Part shown: positions 47,161 through 56,961 of the stretch, one piece after another
How the letters are laid out: each line of letters begins with the position of its first letter
Numbering within the stretch: the first letter of the stretch is position 1
DNA from: Pseudomonas sp. Irchel s3b2
GTDB lineage: Bacteria > Pseudomonadota > Gammaproteobacteria > Pseudomonadales > Pseudomonadaceae
Assembly: GCF_900187445.1 (NCBI RefSeq)
Contig: NZ_FYEB01000002.1
Span: 213,511-277,510 of the forward strand
Length of the DNA: 64,000 nucleotides
Direction: 5' to 3'
The notes under the pieces: model-generated
What the model saw: only the letters and a program-made list of their open reading frames with translations
What the model was told of the DNA's origin: nothing
Database searches by the model: none
Program-made: the position numbers and the translations under genes

Positions 47161-48459
47161 ATGCCCGAATACGTCAATTGGCTTCGTCACGCTTCGCCAT
47201 ACATCAACGCCCACCGCGATTGCACATTCGTCGTCATGCTGCCCGGCGATGGCGTGGAGCATCCGAATTTCGGCAATATCGTCCACGACCTGGTGCTGCT
47301 GCACAGCCTGGGCGTGCGTCTGGTGCTGGTTCACGGTTCGCGCCCGCAAATTGAAACCCGCCTCGCCGCTCGCGGCCTGATCCCGCATTACCACCATGGC
47401 ATGCGCATCACCGACGCGGCGACGCTTGAGTGCGTGATCGATGCGGTCGGCCAACTGCGCATCGCCATCGAAGCGCGGCTGTCCATGGACATGGCTTCAT
47501 CGCCGATGCAGGGTTCGCGCCTGCGGGTGGCCAGCGGCAATCTGGTCACTGCACGGCCGATCGGTGTGCTTGAAGGTGTCGACTATCACCATACCGGCGA
47601 AGTGCGTCGGGTCGACCGCAAGGGCATCAATCGCTTGCTGGACGAACGCTCTATCGTGTTGTTGTCGCCGTTGGGCTATTCGCCGACCGGTGAGATCTTC
47701 AACCTCGCGTGCGAAGACGTCGCTACCCGTGCAGCCATCGACCTTGGGGCAGACAAGCTGCTGCTGTTTGGCGCGGACCCTGGTTTGATTGACGAAAATG
47801 GCCGATTGGTCCGCGAATTGCGCCCGCAACAAGTGCCAGCGCATCTGCAACGCCTGGGCAACAACTACCAGGCTGAGTTGCTGGACGCAGCGGCTGAAGC
47901 TTGCCGTGGCGGGGTGGCGCGCAGTCACATCGTCAGCTACGCCGAAGATGGCGCGCTGCTGACCGAACTGTTCACCCGTGACGGTGGCGGTACGCTGGTG
48001 GCCCAGGAGCAATTCGAAGTTGTGCGCGAGGCAGCCATCGAGGATGTCGGCGGTTTGCTGGACTTGATCAGCCCGCTGGAAGAGCAGGGGATTCTGGTAC
48101 GGCGCTCCCGTGAGGTGCTGGAGCGTGAGATCGAGCAGTTCAGCGTGGTCGAGCGTGAAGGGATGATCATCGCTTGCGCGGCGCTGTATCAGATTGCCGA
48201 TTCGGATGCTGGGGAGTTGGCGTGTCTGGCGGTGAACCCGGAGTACCGTCATGGCGGTCGCGGCGATGAACTGCTGGAACGCATCGAAACCCGCGCCCGG
48301 GCGCAGGGGCTGAAAACCTTGTTCGTGTTGACGACCCGGACCGCCCACTGGTTCCGTGAGCGGGGTTTCGTGCCGAGCAGCGTCGAACGCCTGCCGTCGG
48401 CGCGGGCGTCGCTCTACAACTATCAGCGTAATTCGAAGATTTTCGAAAAAGCGCTCTGA
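47161..48459 (+). CDS. argA: N-acetylglutamate synthase
   Basis: A 432-residue classical ArgA: an N-terminal amino acid kinase domain (LVLVHGSRPQIETRL, about 1-290) that binds the feedback inhibitor arginine, and a C-terminal GNAT domain (about 295-432; LACLAVNPEYRHGGRGDELL is the acetyl-CoA loop). It acetylates glutamate at the start of arginine synthesis. ATG at 47161 with CAGG upstream. 148 bp after argE, leaving room for its own promoter; TATAAA at 47020-47025 is a candidate -10. Confidence 0.96.
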   Translation: MPEYVNWLRHASPYINAHRDCTFVVMLPGDGVEHPNFGNIVHDLVLLHSLGVRLVLVHGSRPQIETRLAARGLIPHYHHGMRITDAATLECVIDAVGQLRIAIEARLSMDMASSPMQGSRLRVASGNLVTARPIGVLEGVDYHHTGEVRRVDRKGINRLLDERSIVLLSPLGYSPTGEIFNLACEDVATRAAIDLGADKLLLFGADPGLIDENGRLVRELRPQQVPAHLQRLGNNYQAELLDAAAEACRGGVARSHIVSYAEDGALLTELFTRDGGGTLVAQEQFEVVREAAIEDVGGLLDLISPLEEQGILVRRSREVLEREIEQFSVVEREGMIIACAALYQIADSDAGELACLAVNPEYRHGGRGDELLERIETRARAQGLKTLFVLTTRTAHWFRERGFVPSSVERLPSARASLYNYQRNSKIFEKAL

Positions 48460-48481
48460 CCTCCGGGGCTACCCCGAACCT

Positions 48482-48573
48482 TGTAGGAGCGAGGCTTGCC
48501 CGCGAAGGCGGCCTGACATTCAACACTTGTGTCGGCAGATATGGCCTCTTCGCGGGCAAGCCTCGCTCCTACA
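48482..48573. repeat. REP doublet, family A
   Basis: Perfect 25-base inverted arms at 48482-48506 and 48549-48573. Located between the convergent argA and tauA genes, 12 bases from the tauA stop. Confidence 0.93.
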
Positions 48574-48585
48574 GGGGGCGGGGTG

Positions 48586-49575
48586 TTACTCAGTGACGTA
48601 TTTCGCGCTGACATACGGCGAATAATCCGGCAGCACCGTCTCGACCTTCCCTTGCTCCTTCAAGAACTTCGCCGTTTCGCCAATCGCCTTGGCTGTGCCG
48701 CCATCGAGCAGCGCGGTGGACTGTTGTGCCTTGGCATCCGGGAATGTGGAACCGGCCAGCAGCTCCGGCACATCGGCGGCGTTAGCACCGGTCAGTTTTG
48801 CGATTTTCTGCACCGGTACCGAATCGGCGGTCCAGCTGTCTTTATGGGCTGCATAGCCGGCGAATGAATCCAGGGTGACCTTGGCAAATCGGGCCACGAC
48901 TTCAGGATGCTTCTCGGCGTAATCCTTGCGAGCGACCCACACCTCGAAGGTCGGCGCGCCCCATTGGCCGACCTGCGCCGCGTCGGTCAGCGTCTTGCCG
49001 GTCTTGCGGATCTCCCCCAGCGCCGGCGACCAGACAAACGCGCCATCGATGTCGCCACGCTTCCAGGCGGCGGCGATTTCCGCCGGTTGCAGGTTCACCA
49101 CTTTGACTTTCGAGGCGTCCAGGCCCCAATGCTTCAACGCGCCGAGCAGGCTGTAGTGGGAGGTTGAAACGAAGGGCGTGGCGATGGTTTTGCCGATCAG
49201 ATCTTCCGGTTTATCGATGCCACTGCCATTGCGCACCACAAGTGCTTCGGCAGCGTTGATCTGAGCCGAAACAATGAACGCGACAATTGGCAGATTGCGC
49301 GAAGCGGCTGCCGCCAGCGGGCTTGAACCGAGGTTGCCAATCTGCACATCGCCGGACGCAATGGCAGTGACCACTTCCGGGCCACTGTTGAAGCGACGCC
49401 AATCGATTTTCCGGCCAATGGATTTCTCGTAAACACCATCGGCCTGAGGAACTTTGCTGGGGTCGATACCGGTTTGATAACCGATTGTGAGAGTCGCCGC
49501 CTGAGCGGAAAAAGAAAATATCAGCGATATACAAACTGTAACAAATTGACTAGATAGTGCGCGTTTGGCCATCAT
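48586..49575 (-). CDS. tauA: taurine ABC transporter substrate-binding protein (orphan)
   Basis: A 329-residue periplasmic protein closely resembling E. coli TauA: signal peptide ending SAQA, then ATLTIGYQTGIDPSKVPQAD, ASGDVQIGNLGSSPLA and LKHWGLDASKVKVVNLQP. It would deliver taurine or a similar sulfonate. No tauB, tauC or tauD follows: the next gene downstream is the convergent argA. It must use permease and ATPase parts from elsewhere, perhaps the nearby ssuCB. Start is an ATG ATG pair at 49575/49572 with AAAAGGCG upstream. Divergent from the porin gene. Confidence 0.9.
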   Translation of the reverse strand: MMAKRALSSQFVTVCISLIFSFSAQAATLTIGYQTGIDPSKVPQADGVYEKSIGRKIDWRRFNSGPEVVTAIASGDVQIGNLGSSPLAAAASRNLPIVAFIVSAQINAAEALVVRNGSGIDKPEDLIGKTIATPFVSTSHYSLLGALKHWGLDASKVKVVNLQPAEIAAAWKRGDIDGAFVWSPALGEIRKTGKTLTDAAQVGQWGAPTFEVWVARKDYAEKHPEVVARFAKVTLDSFAGYAAHKDSWTADSVPVQKIAKLTGANAADVPELLAGSTFPDAKAQQSTALLDGGTAKAIGETAKFLKEQGKVETVLPDYSPYVSAKYVTE

Positions 49576-49939
49576 GGCGTCGCCTTTTCGATAGTGATTG
49601 ACGTATGGGGGATACGCCAAAGCTAATCGATCTAAAAAAAGTCTAGGAAATACCATTTAGGAATTAGCTTATGAGCCGATAGATATGTCCAGGTTCGGAT
49701 TATTAGCTGCGAGTTATATTCCTAAATGGCATTAAAAAGAATGAAATAATTCTTTTTGGGTTTATGAGTAAATCATTACCCTGCAGGGACCCAATCACTG
49801 CGGTTAGACCTTGGTCGTAGACACACATGGTTACGATTGACTTGTCAGGCACGGTCTGGCGCTAATCGCGCATCTGTGGATCCGGGGCGTTAGACCCTGG
49901 ACCAAAGAACATAAAAATTAGAACGAGAGGAGCGAAACA
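49576..49939. promoter_or_regulatory. divergent control region of tauA and the porin gene
   Basis: This 364-bp AT-rich gap holds no gene. It contains CCATTTAGGAAT (49653-49664) and its exact complement ATTCCTAAATGG (49718-49729), each facing its own gene, and a perfect 9-bp hairpin AAAAAGAAT-GAAATA-ATTCTTTTT at 49734-49757. The right copy extends to TTATATTC (49714-49721), which is also found before ssuE. Together these look like operators for one sulfur-responsive regulator. Confidence 0.5.
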
Positions 49940-51265
49940 ATGAAGAAGTCCACCTTGGCCCTGGCTGTGGCCGTAGGGGTTTTGGCGCAGCAGGCAGGCG
50001 CCGCCGGTTTCATCGAAGACAGCAAAGCGTCTGTCAGTTCCCGTACCCTGTACTTCAATAACGATAACCGCGAAGGCGGTTCCGACCAGCGCGAAACAGC
50101 CACCGGCCTGAAGTTCGACTATAAGTCCGGCTTCACCCAAGGCGTCGTAGGTTTTGGTATCGACGCCCAGGCTCTGGTCGGTATCCACCTCGATGGCGGC
50201 AAAGGTCACCACCCGGATACCAACACCTTTGTTCCAAGCGACACCGACGGTTCGGCCGTACACAACTGGAGTCGTCTGTCTGGCAACGTAAAGGCGCTTT
50301 TCTCGAAAACCGAGGCTCACTTGGGTGGTGCCCTGGCGCCTAACCTGCCAATTCTGGTGGCCAGCGATGGTCGTCTGCTGCCGCAAACCTTTGAAGGTGG
50401 CACCATCACCTCCAAGGAAATCGACAACGTAACCTTCAACGCCGGTCAGCTGGAGCACGCCGTTGGCCGTGCAGGGACTAACAGCACTGGCCTGGCAGTG
50501 AACGGCGGTACTCAGGACAGCAACCAGTTCCGTTATGGTGGTGCGGACTGGAAAGTCACCAAAGACCTGACCCTGCAGTACTACTACGCCAACCTGCAAG
50601 ACTATTACACGCAGCACTTCCTGGGTGCGGTACATGTTTTCCCGATCAGCGAAGGCCAGTCGTTCAAAACTGACCTGCGTTACTTCGACAGCAGCTCGGA
50701 TGGCCGCAACGGCGATGCTGGCTATCGGTTCAACAACAACGGCGGCTATGCCAAGACTCCGGGCGAGGTCGATAACAAGACCTGGAGCGCCATGTTCACT
50801 TACACCCTGGGCGGCAGTGCCTTCCTGTTGGGTCACCAGCAAGTCGGTGATGACGGTGGTTTTGTCTACCTGAACCAGGGCAGCCTGCTCAATGACAGCG
50901 GTCGTAATGAAGGTGCCGGCGGCTCGAGCTTCTATCTGTTCACCGACAGCATGATCAACGCATTTGTCCGTGCCGGTGAAAACACCACTTTCGGCCAATA
51001 CTCGTACGACTTCACTGCCTTGGGCGTTCCGGGCTTGAAGGCTGCAGTTGCCTACCTCCACGGTGACGACATCAAATCCGCCACCGGCGGAAGCGATTCG
51101 TCCGAATGGGAACGCGACATGCGCCTGGACTACGTTGTCCAGCAAGGCCCTCTGAAAGGCTTCGGCACCACCCTGCGTCACGGCACCTACCGTGGCAGCA
51201 GTACCGGTATCGCTGACCAGGATCAGACTCGCCTGATCTTCAACTACACTTACAACTTCATGTAA
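49940..51265 (+). CDS. OprD/OprE family outer membrane porin
   Basis: A 441-residue substrate-specific porin of the OprD family. Signal peptide MKKSTLALAVAVGVLAQQAG ends near AGA at residue 22; the mature part starts FIEDSKASVSSRTLYFNND, typical of OprE/OpdQ-like members, and finishes with the C-terminal aromatic pattern LIFNYTYNFM required for outer membrane assembly. Eighteen beta strands are expected. Its place in the sulfur region suggests uptake of sulfonates or sulfate esters, an inference. AGAGGAG before the ATG. Confidence 0.92.
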   Translation: MKKSTLALAVAVGVLAQQAGAAGFIEDSKASVSSRTLYFNNDNREGGSDQRETATGLKFDYKSGFTQGVVGFGIDAQALVGIHLDGGKGHHPDTNTFVPSDTDGSAVHNWSRLSGNVKALFSKTEAHLGGALAPNLPILVASDGRLLPQTFEGGTITSKEIDNVTFNAGQLEHAVGRAGTNSTGLAVNGGTQDSNQFRYGGADWKVTKDLTLQYYYANLQDYYTQHFLGAVHVFPISEGQSFKTDLRYFDSSSDGRNGDAGYRFNNNGGYAKTPGEVDNKTWSAMFTYTLGGSAFLLGHQQVGDDGGFVYLNQGSLLNDSGRNEGAGGSSFYLFTDSMINAFVRAGENTTFGQYSYDFTALGVPGLKAAVAYLHGDDIKSATGGSDSSEWERDMRLDYVVQQGPLKGFGTTLRHGTYRGSSTGIADQDQTRLIFNYTYNFM

Positions 51266-51279
51266 GACGTAGAAAAAAA

Positions 51280-51312
51280 GCCCCGCCCGGCATCACGCCG
51301 GGCGGGGCTTTT
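51280..51312 (+). terminator. porin gene terminator
   Basis: GCCCCGCCCGG-(7 bases)-CCGGGCGGGGC, an 11-bp GC-rich stem followed by TTTT. Confidence 0.92.
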
Positions 51313-51444
51313 GCGTTTTCAAGGCGGGTTCACCCCCGTAAACCCTCCTTGAAATTCCCCTTTTTGCAACAACTCAAGGCCTTCTCGAACCTTGTTGTCG
51401 ATGTTCGTCCCGATGACCGTTCAGGTCCAGTGAACAGATTTTTA

Positions 51445-51463
51445 ATATTCGTTTTAGATATAA
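51445..51463 (+). promoter_or_regulatory. shared sulfur-gene motif upstream of lsfA
   Basis: ATATTCGTTTTAGATATAA matches the block before ssuE (52369-52387) at 16 of 19 positions. It lies 82 bp before the lsfA start in an AT-rich stretch. Candidate binding site for a sulfate-starvation regulator such as CysB, overlapping a possible promoter. Confidence 0.5.
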
Positions 51464-51544
51464 ATAAATCAATATTTATTCTTTTTAATTTATATCGAAC
51501 GCAGGCACAGTCGAGCTCAACAAGCACTAACAAGGAGCAGCACC

Positions 51545-52183
51545 ATGAGCCTCAGACTGGGCGATATCGCCCCCGATTTCGAACAGGATTCCAGCGCCGG
51601 CACTATTCGTTTCCATGAATGGCTGAGCGATAGCTGGGGCGTGTTGTTTTCCCATCCGGCGGACTTCACGCCGGTGTGCACCACCGAGTTGGGCTTCACT
51701 GCCAGGCTCAAGGATGAATTCGCCCAGCGCGGCGTCAAAGCCATTGCTCTGTCGGTCGACCCGGTGGACTCGCATCACAAGTGGATCGAGGACATCAACG
51801 AAACCCAGAACGCCATCGTCAACTTCCCGATCCTCGCCGATGCGGACCGTAAAGTGTCCGACCTGTATGACCTTATCCATCCGAATGCCAATGACACTCT
51901 GACTGTGCGCTCGTTGTTCGTGATCGATCCGAACAAGAAGATTCGGCTGACGATTACTTACCCGGCGAGTACCGGCCGTAACTTCAATGAAATTTTGCGG
52001 GTGATCGATTCGCTGCAGCTCACCGACAACTACAAGGTGGCCACCCCGGCCAACTGGCACGACGGTGATGAAGTGGTGATCGTGCCGTCGCTCAAAGACG
52101 AAGACGAAATCAAACGACGTTTTCCCAAGGGTTATCGCGCAGTGAAGCCGTACCTGCGCCTGACGCCGCAGCCGAATCGCTGA
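51545..52183 (+). CDS. lsfA: 1-Cys peroxiredoxin LsfA
   Basis: A 212-residue Prx6-type peroxiredoxin. The peroxidatic cysteine is C45 in HPADFTPVCTTELG and there is no other cysteine in the protein, defining the 1-Cys class. LsfA of Pseudomonas is made under sulfate limitation and protects against peroxides formed by oxygenases; it lies next to the ssu genes in other species as well. ATG at 51545 has AAGGAGCAGC upstream. Transcribed alone, ending at the hairpin near 52323. Confidence 0.95.
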   Translation: MSLRLGDIAPDFEQDSSAGTIRFHEWLSDSWGVLFSHPADFTPVCTTELGFTARLKDEFAQRGVKAIALSVDPVDSHHKWIEDINETQNAIVNFPILADADRKVSDLYDLIHPNANDTLTVRSLFVIDPNKKIRLTITYPASTGRNFNEILRVIDSLQLTDNYKVATPANWHDGDEVVIVPSLKDEDEIKRRFPKGYRAVKPYLRLTPQPNR

Positions 52184-52194
52184 GTTGAATTGGC

Positions 52195-52298
52195 GATCGC
52201 TCCCACGCTCTGCGTGGGAGCGCCGCCCGTGACGCTCTGCGTCACAGTGGGCGCGGAGCGTCCATGGATGCATTCCCACGCAGAGCGTGGGAACGATC
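52195..52298. repeat. REP doublet, family B
   Basis: Arms GATCGCTCCCACGCTCTGCG (from 52195) and the complement ending at 52298, with an internal inverted repeat; 12 bases after the lsfA stop. Confidence 0.9.
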
Positions 52299-52321
52299 AG
52301 TCCACCAAAGCAGGGGATTTC

Positions 52322-52348
52322 GGGCCGTTTCGACGGCCTGTTTTTTTG
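52322..52348 (+). terminator. terminator between lsfA and ssuE
   Basis: GGCCGT-TTCG-ACGGCC with a stable tetraloop, followed by TG and seven T. It closes the lsfA transcript after the REP. The remainder of the 313-bp lsfA-ssuE gap holds the shared sulfur motif and AT-rich promoter region. Confidence 0.85.
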
Positions 52349-52368
52349 TCTGAAAAAAGCCAATTCTT

Positions 52369-52387
52369 ATATTCGTTTAAAGTATAA
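52369..52387 (+). promoter_or_regulatory. shared sulfur-gene motif upstream of ssuE
   Basis: ATATTCGTTTAAAGTATAAC, the counterpart of the lsfA block, 109 bp before ssuE. With the preceding TT it gives TTATATTC, also found before the porin gene. Likely control site of the ssu operon. Confidence 0.5.
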
Positions 52388-52496
52388 CCAAATGAATAAA
52401 TATGATTTATGGATATATAAATCAGCTGTTAAGGTCACTCCACCAACGCGAGATCGCAAGCCGCGAATCGCCAACACCGTTCAAGGAATTGTCTGA

Positions 52497-53090
52497 ATGC
52501 TGGTCGTCTCACTCGGTGGTAGTCCCAGCCTACGCTCCCGTTCCGGGGTTTTGCTGGAGCGCTCCCAACGCTGGTTGCAAGAGCAAGGGGTGGAAGTGGT
52601 GAGTTACCGGGTACGGGATTTCCCGGCCGAAGATTTGCTGCATGCCCGCTTCGACAGCCCGAAGGTGATCGACCTGCTGCAACAGATTGAAAACGCCGAT
52701 GGCTTGCTGATCGCCACGCCGGTTTACAAAGCGTCGTTCTCCGGCGCGTTGAAAACCCTGCTCGATCTGCTGCCCGAGCGGGCGCTGAGCCACAAGGTGG
52801 TTCTGCCGATGGCTACCGGCGGCAGCATCGCCCACATGCTGGCGGTGGATTACGCGCTCAAACCGGTGCTGTCGGCGTTGAAAGCGCAGGAAATGCTGCA
52901 AGGGATTTTCGCCGTAGACAGCCAGATCGCTTATGGCGAAGGCAGCGCCCAGGCACAGTTGGCGCCGGAGCTTGCGCAACGATTATTTGAAGCGCTGGAG
53001 CAATTTTTCAGCGCCATGGCCCGGCGGCCCAAGCCGCTCGATCCGAACCTGTTGAATGAACGTTTGTTGAGTGCTCGCTGGAGCATTTAA
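52497..53090 (+). CDS. ssuE: NADPH-dependent FMN reductase SsuE
   Basis: A 197-residue flavodoxin-like reductase that supplies FMNH2 to SsuD. It begins [20 protein letters not shown], the phosphate-binding loop, and has [20 protein letters not shown], the typical FMN-contact segment of the SsuE family. ATG at 52497 with CAAGGA upstream. First gene of ssuEADCBF, the order also known from P. aeruginosa and P. putida. Confidence 0.94.
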   Translation: MLVVSLGGSPSLRSRSGVLLERSQRWLQEQGVEVVSYRVRDFPAEDLLHARFDSPKVIDLLQQIENADGLLIATPVYKASFSGALKTLLDLLPERALSHKVVLPMATGGSIAHMLAVDYALKPVLSALKAQEMLQGIFAVDSQIAYGEGSAQAQLAPELAQRLFEALEQFFSAMARRPKPLDPNLLNERLLSARWSI

Positions 53091-53192
53091 GCCAGCACTC
53101 AAGCCACACCTGAATTTGATGTACTCCACCTTACTCAGCCGCTAACGGCCAAGCAGGTGCAGCCAAAACCCAACTGCAAAAAGGAGAGCGCC

Positions 53193-54158
53193 ATGCGCAC
53201 TGTCATTTTGCGTCGTGGGCTGGTCGCTCTGTTTGCTGCGGCTGTGTCCTTCGGCGCCATTACTCAAGCTCAGGCCGAGACGTTAAGAATCGGTTATCAG
53301 AAATACGGCACCCTGGTGCTGCTCAAAGCCAAAGGCACCCTGGAAAAACGCCTCGCCGCCCAAGGCGTGGACGTGAAATGGACTGAGTTTCCCGGCGGCC
53401 CGCAACTGCTCGAAGGCCTGAACGTCGGTTCCATTGACTTCGGCGTCACCGGCGAGACGCCACCAGTGTTCGCCCAAGCGGCCGGCGCCGATCTGCTCTA
53501 CGTCGCCTACGAACCACCAGCGCCCCACAGCGAAGCGATCCTGGTGCCGAAGGGCTCGCCAATCAAATCGGTGCAGGACCTCAAGGGCAAGAAAGTCGTG
53601 CTCAACAAAGGCTCCAACGTGCACTACCTGTTGGTGCGTGCGCTTGAAGATGCCGGCCTCAAATACACCGACATCCAGACCGTGTTCCTGCCGCCCGCCG
53701 ATGCCCGCGCCGCGTTCGAGCGTGGCAGTGTCGATGCCTGGGTGATCTGGGATCCGTACCAGGCCGCCGCCGAACAGCAATTGCAAGCGCGCACCCTGCG
53801 CGATGGCCAGGGCATCGTCGACAACCACCAGTTCTATCTGGCGACCAAGCCTTACGCGCAGAAAAATCCTGAAGTGATCAAGGCGCTGGTGGAAGAAGTA
53901 CGCGCGGTTGGCGAATGGTCCAAGGCCAATCCCGAGGACGTGACCCAGCAAGTTTCGCCACTGCTCGGTCTGCCAGCGGACATCACCCTGACCTCGGTGA
54001 AACGCCAGGGCTACGGCGCGCTGTTCCTTACGCCGGAAGTAGTCGCGGCCCAGCAAAAAATCGCCGACAGCTTCTACCAGCTCAAGCTGATTCCCAAGCC
54101 CTTGAGCATCAAAGACGTGATCTGGACACCCTCCGCCGCTGTGGCCAAAGCGCCGTAA
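53193..54158 (+). CDS. ssuA: sulfonate ABC transporter substrate-binding protein SsuA
   Basis: A 321-residue periplasmic protein. Signal peptide ends AQAQA (about residue 28); the mature part starts [20 protein letters not shown], with [24 protein letters not shown] and [15 protein letters not shown] segments of aliphatic sulfonate binders. AAGGAG at 53181-53186 and ATG at 53193. 102 bp after ssuE and 25 bp before ssuD. Confidence 0.94.
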   Translation: MRTVILRRGLVALFAAAVSFGAITQAQAETLRIGYQKYGTLVLLKAKGTLEKRLAAQGVDVKWTEFPGGPQLLEGLNVGSIDFGVTGETPPVFAQAAGADLLYVAYEPPAPHSEAILVPKGSPIKSVQDLKGKKVVLNKGSNVHYLLVRALEDAGLKYTDIQTVFLPPADARAAFERGSVDAWVIWDPYQAAAEQQLQARTLRDGQGIVDNHQFYLATKPYAQKNPEVIKALVEEVRAVGEWSKANPEDVTQQVSPLLGLPADITLTSVKRQGYGALFLTPEVVAAQQKIADSFYQLKLIPKPLSIKDVIWTPSAAVAKAP

Positions 54159-54183
54159 TTCGACTTCCCAAGGAGACCACTCC

Positions 54184-55332
54184 ATGAACCTCAATATCTT
54201 CTGGTTCCTGCCTACCCACGGCGACGGCCATTACCTTGGCACCGCCGAAGGCGCTCGCGCCGTCGACCACGGTTATCTGCAACAGGTTGCGCAAGCGGCG
54301 GATCGTCTGGGCTTCGGCGGGGTGCTGATTCCCACCGGTCGCTCCTGCGAAGACTCGTGGCTGGTGGCCGCATCGCTGATCCCGGTGACCCAGCGCTTGA
54401 AATTCCTTGTCGCCCTGCGCCCCGGGATCATTTCCCCGACGGTGGCGGCGCGTCAGGCCGCGACACTGGATCGTCTTTCCGGTGGTCGTGCGCTATTCAA
54501 TCTGGTCACCGGTGGCGATCCGGAAGAACTTGCCGGCGACGGTTTGTTCCTCAGTCACGAAGAGCGTTATCAGGCCTCGGTGGAATTCACCCGCATCTGG
54601 CGCCGGGTGCTGGAAGGCGAAACCGTCGACTACGACGGTCAGCACATCAGCGTGAAGGGCGCCAAATTGCTTTATCCGCCAATCCAGCAACCGCGTCCGC
54701 CGCTGTATTTCGGCGGCTCGTCCGAAGCCGCGCAAGACCTCGCGGCAGAACAGGTCGAAATGGTTCTGACCTGGGGCGAGCCACCGGCCGCGGTGGCAGA
54801 AAAGATCGAGCAGGTACGCGCCAAAGCCGCGAAGCTCGGACGCACCGTGCGCTTCGGTATTCGCTTGCATGTGATCGTTCGTGAAACCAATGCCGAGGCG
54901 TGGCAAGCGGCGGATCGACTGATCTCACATCTGGACGATGAAACCATCGCCCGTGCCCAGGCGTCTCTGGCGCGTTTCGATTCGGTCGGCCAGCAACGCA
55001 TGGCTGCGTTGCACGGCGGTAGTCGTGACAATCTGGAAGTCAGCCCCAATCTTTGGGCCGGCGTCGGTCTGGTGCGCGGCGGGGCGGGTACGGCGCTGGT
55101 AGGCGACGGTCCGACCGTCGCGGCTCGGGTGAAGGAATACGCGGACCTGGGCATCGACACGTTCATTTTCTCCGGTTATCCACACCTGGAAGAGTCCTAC
55201 CGGGTGGCCGAGTTGCTGTTCCCGCATCTGGATATCGAGCGCCCGGAGCTGCCGAAAAGCGCTGGTTACGTCAGCCCGTTCGGCGAAATGGTGGCCAACG
55301 ACATTCTTCCCAAAGCCGCGTCCCAGAGCTGA
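54184..55332 (+). CDS. ssuD: FMNH2-dependent alkanesulfonate monooxygenase SsuD
   Basis: A 382-residue luciferase-like TIM-barrel enzyme (E. coli SsuD 381). It splits alkanesulfonates to aldehyde and sulfite with FMNH2 and oxygen. Family landmarks: [17 protein letters not shown] at the N-terminus, [20 protein letters not shown], and [16 protein letters not shown]. Directly followed by ssuC after 9 bp. Confidence 0.96.
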   Translation: MNLNIFWFLPTHGDGHYLGTAEGARAVDHGYLQQVAQAADRLGFGGVLIPTGRSCEDSWLVAASLIPVTQRLKFLVALRPGIISPTVAARQAATLDRLSGGRALFNLVTGGDPEELAGDGLFLSHEERYQASVEFTRIWRRVLEGETVDYDGQHISVKGAKLLYPPIQQPRPPLYFGGSSEAAQDLAAEQVEMVLTWGEPPAAVAEKIEQVRAKAAKLGRTVRFGIRLHVIVRETNAEAWQAADRLISHLDDETIARAQASLARFDSVGQQRMAALHGGSRDNLEVSPNLWAGVGLVRGGAGTALVGDGPTVAARVKEYADLGIDTFIFSGYPHLEESYRVAELLFPHLDIERPELPKSAGYVSPFGEMVANDILPKAASQS

Positions 55333-55341
55333 GGCGCCGCC

Positions 55342-56124
55342 ATGAAGAAAATCATCCACAACCTTGCGCCCTGGGCGTTGCCGGTTTTGCTGCTGGCGGT
55401 ATGGCAGTTATCGGTGTCGGCAGGCTGGTTGTCGACGCGGATTCTGCCGGCACCGATCGCGGTAATCGAAGCCGGTGTGAGCCTGGTCAGCAGCGGTGAA
55501 ATCTGGACTCACCTGGCCATCAGCGGCTGGCGCGCGGCGCTCGGTTTCGCCATTGGTGGCGGCATTGGTCTGGCCTTGGGCTTCATAACGGGGTTGTCGA
55601 CATGGGGCGAGCGCCTGCTCGACAGTTCGGTGCAGATGATCCGCAACGTGCCGCACCTGGCGCTGATTCCGCTGGTGATCCTGTGGTTCGGCATCGACGA
55701 GTCGGCGAAGATTTTTCTGGTGGCGTTGGGCACGTTGTTCCCGATCTACCTCAACACTTATCACGGCATCCGCAACGTCGATCCGGCGCTGGTGGAAATG
55801 TCCCGCAGTTATGGCTTGTCCGGTTTCAGCCTGTTTCGCCAGGTGATCCTGCCGGGTGCGCTGCCATCGATTCTGGTCGGCGTGCGTTTCGCGTTGGGCT
55901 TTATGTGGCTGACATTGATCGTGGCGGAAACCATCTCCGCCAGCTCCGGCATCGGCTACCTGGCGATGAATGCCCGAGAGTTTTTGCAGACCGACGTGGT
56001 GGTGCTGGCGATTCTTTTGTATGCGGTGCTCGGCAAGCTGGCCGACCTCGCGGCGCGCTGGCTTGAGCGCGTGTGGCTGCGCTGGCATCCGGCTTATCAG
56101 GTTGCCAAGGGAGGTGCTGCATGA
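55342..56124 (+). CDS. ssuC: sulfonate ABC transporter permease SsuC
   Basis: A 260-residue inner membrane permease with about six helices. The ATPase contact loop is [20 protein letters not shown], the EAA-type motif of this family. It forms the channel with SsuB. Starts 9 bp after ssuD with a GAGGCG site; overlaps ssuB by 4 bp. Confidence 0.95.
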   Translation: MKKIIHNLAPWALPVLLLAVWQLSVSAGWLSTRILPAPIAVIEAGVSLVSSGEIWTHLAISGWRAALGFAIGGGIGLALGFITGLSTWGERLLDSSVQMIRNVPHLALIPLVILWFGIDESAKIFLVALGTLFPIYLNTYHGIRNVDPALVEMSRSYGLSGFSLFRQVILPGALPSILVGVRFALGFMWLTLIVAETISASSGIGYLAMNAREFLQTDVVVLAILLYAVLGKLADLAARWLERVWLRWHPAYQVAKGGAA

Positions 56125-56927
56125 CGGCTCAACAACCTCCACGCTTGCTGCACGGCATTCCGCTGGTGGTGCGCAAACTGCAAAAAACCTTCGGTTCGCG
56201 GCGAGTGCTGCGTGAAATCGATCTGCACATTCCGGCCGGGCAGTTTGTGGCGGTGGTCGGACGTAGCGGTTGCGGTAAAAGTACCTTGCTGCGCTTGCTC
56301 GCCGGTCTCGACAAGCCCACGGCTGGCGAGCTGCTTGCAGGCGCAGCGCCACTGAGCGAGGCACAGGAAGACACCCGACTGATGTTTCAGGAAGCCCGTC
56401 TGCTGCCGTGGAAAAAGATCATCGAGAACGTCGGTCTCGGACTCAAGGGCAACTGGCGGCCGCAAGCACTGGAAGCGCTGGAAGCGGTCGGTCTGGCGGA
56501 TCGCGCCAACGAATGGCCGGCAGCGTTGTCCGGCGGGCAGAAGCAACGTGTGGCCCTGGCTCGTGCGCTGATCCATCGACCGCGCTTGCTGTTGCTCGAC
56601 GAACCTCTGGGCGCATTGGATGCCCTGACCCGAATTGAAATGCAGCAACTGATCGAACGGCTCTGGCAACAGCATGGCTTCACCGTGTTGCTGGTGACCC
56701 ACGACGTCAGCGAAGCGGTGGCGATTGCCGACCGGGTGGTCCTGATTGAAGACGGCGAAGTCGGCCTCGACTTGACGGTGGAACTGCCGCGCCCTCGGGT
56801 CCGTGGCTCCCATCGGCTGGCGGCGCTGGAGACCGAAGTGCTCAACCGTGTGCTATCGCTACCTGGCCAACCGCCGGAACCGGAACCTGTTTCACCACTG
56901 CCTACGCAATTGCGCTGGGCTCAATAA
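56121..56927 (+). CDS. ssuB: sulfonate ABC transporter ATP-binding protein SsuB
   Basis: A 268-residue ATPase. Walker [10 protein letters not shown], signature [15 protein letters not shown], Walker [18 protein letters not shown]-loop [11 protein letters not shown] at 56121 overlaps the ssuC stop (ATGA) and has GGGAGG upstream; an earlier in-frame start lies inside ssuC. A proline-rich C-terminal tail extends beyond the core. Confidence 0.95.
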   Translation: MTAQQPPRLLHGIPLVVRKLQKTFGSRRVLREIDLHIPAGQFVAVVGRSGCGKSTLLRLLAGLDKPTAGELLAGAAPLSEAQEDTRLMFQEARLLPWKKIIENVGLGLKGNWRPQALEALEAVGLADRANEWPAALSGGQKQRVALARALIHRPRLLLLDEPLGALDALTRIEMQQLIERLWQQHGFTVLLVTHDVSEAVAIADRVVLIEDGEVGLDLTVELPRPRVRGSHRLAALETEVLNRVLSLPGQPPEPEPVSPLPTQLRWAQ

Positions 56928-56961
56928 CTTAAAGATTCATCCAACGACAGGAATCAACATC

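Noticed and set aside
52392..52496. 34-residue frame ending exactly at the ssuE start (TGA then ATG) as a leader peptide
   Set aside because: No Shine-Dalgarno and no cysteine or methionine enrichment; its beginning overlaps the AT-rich control region.
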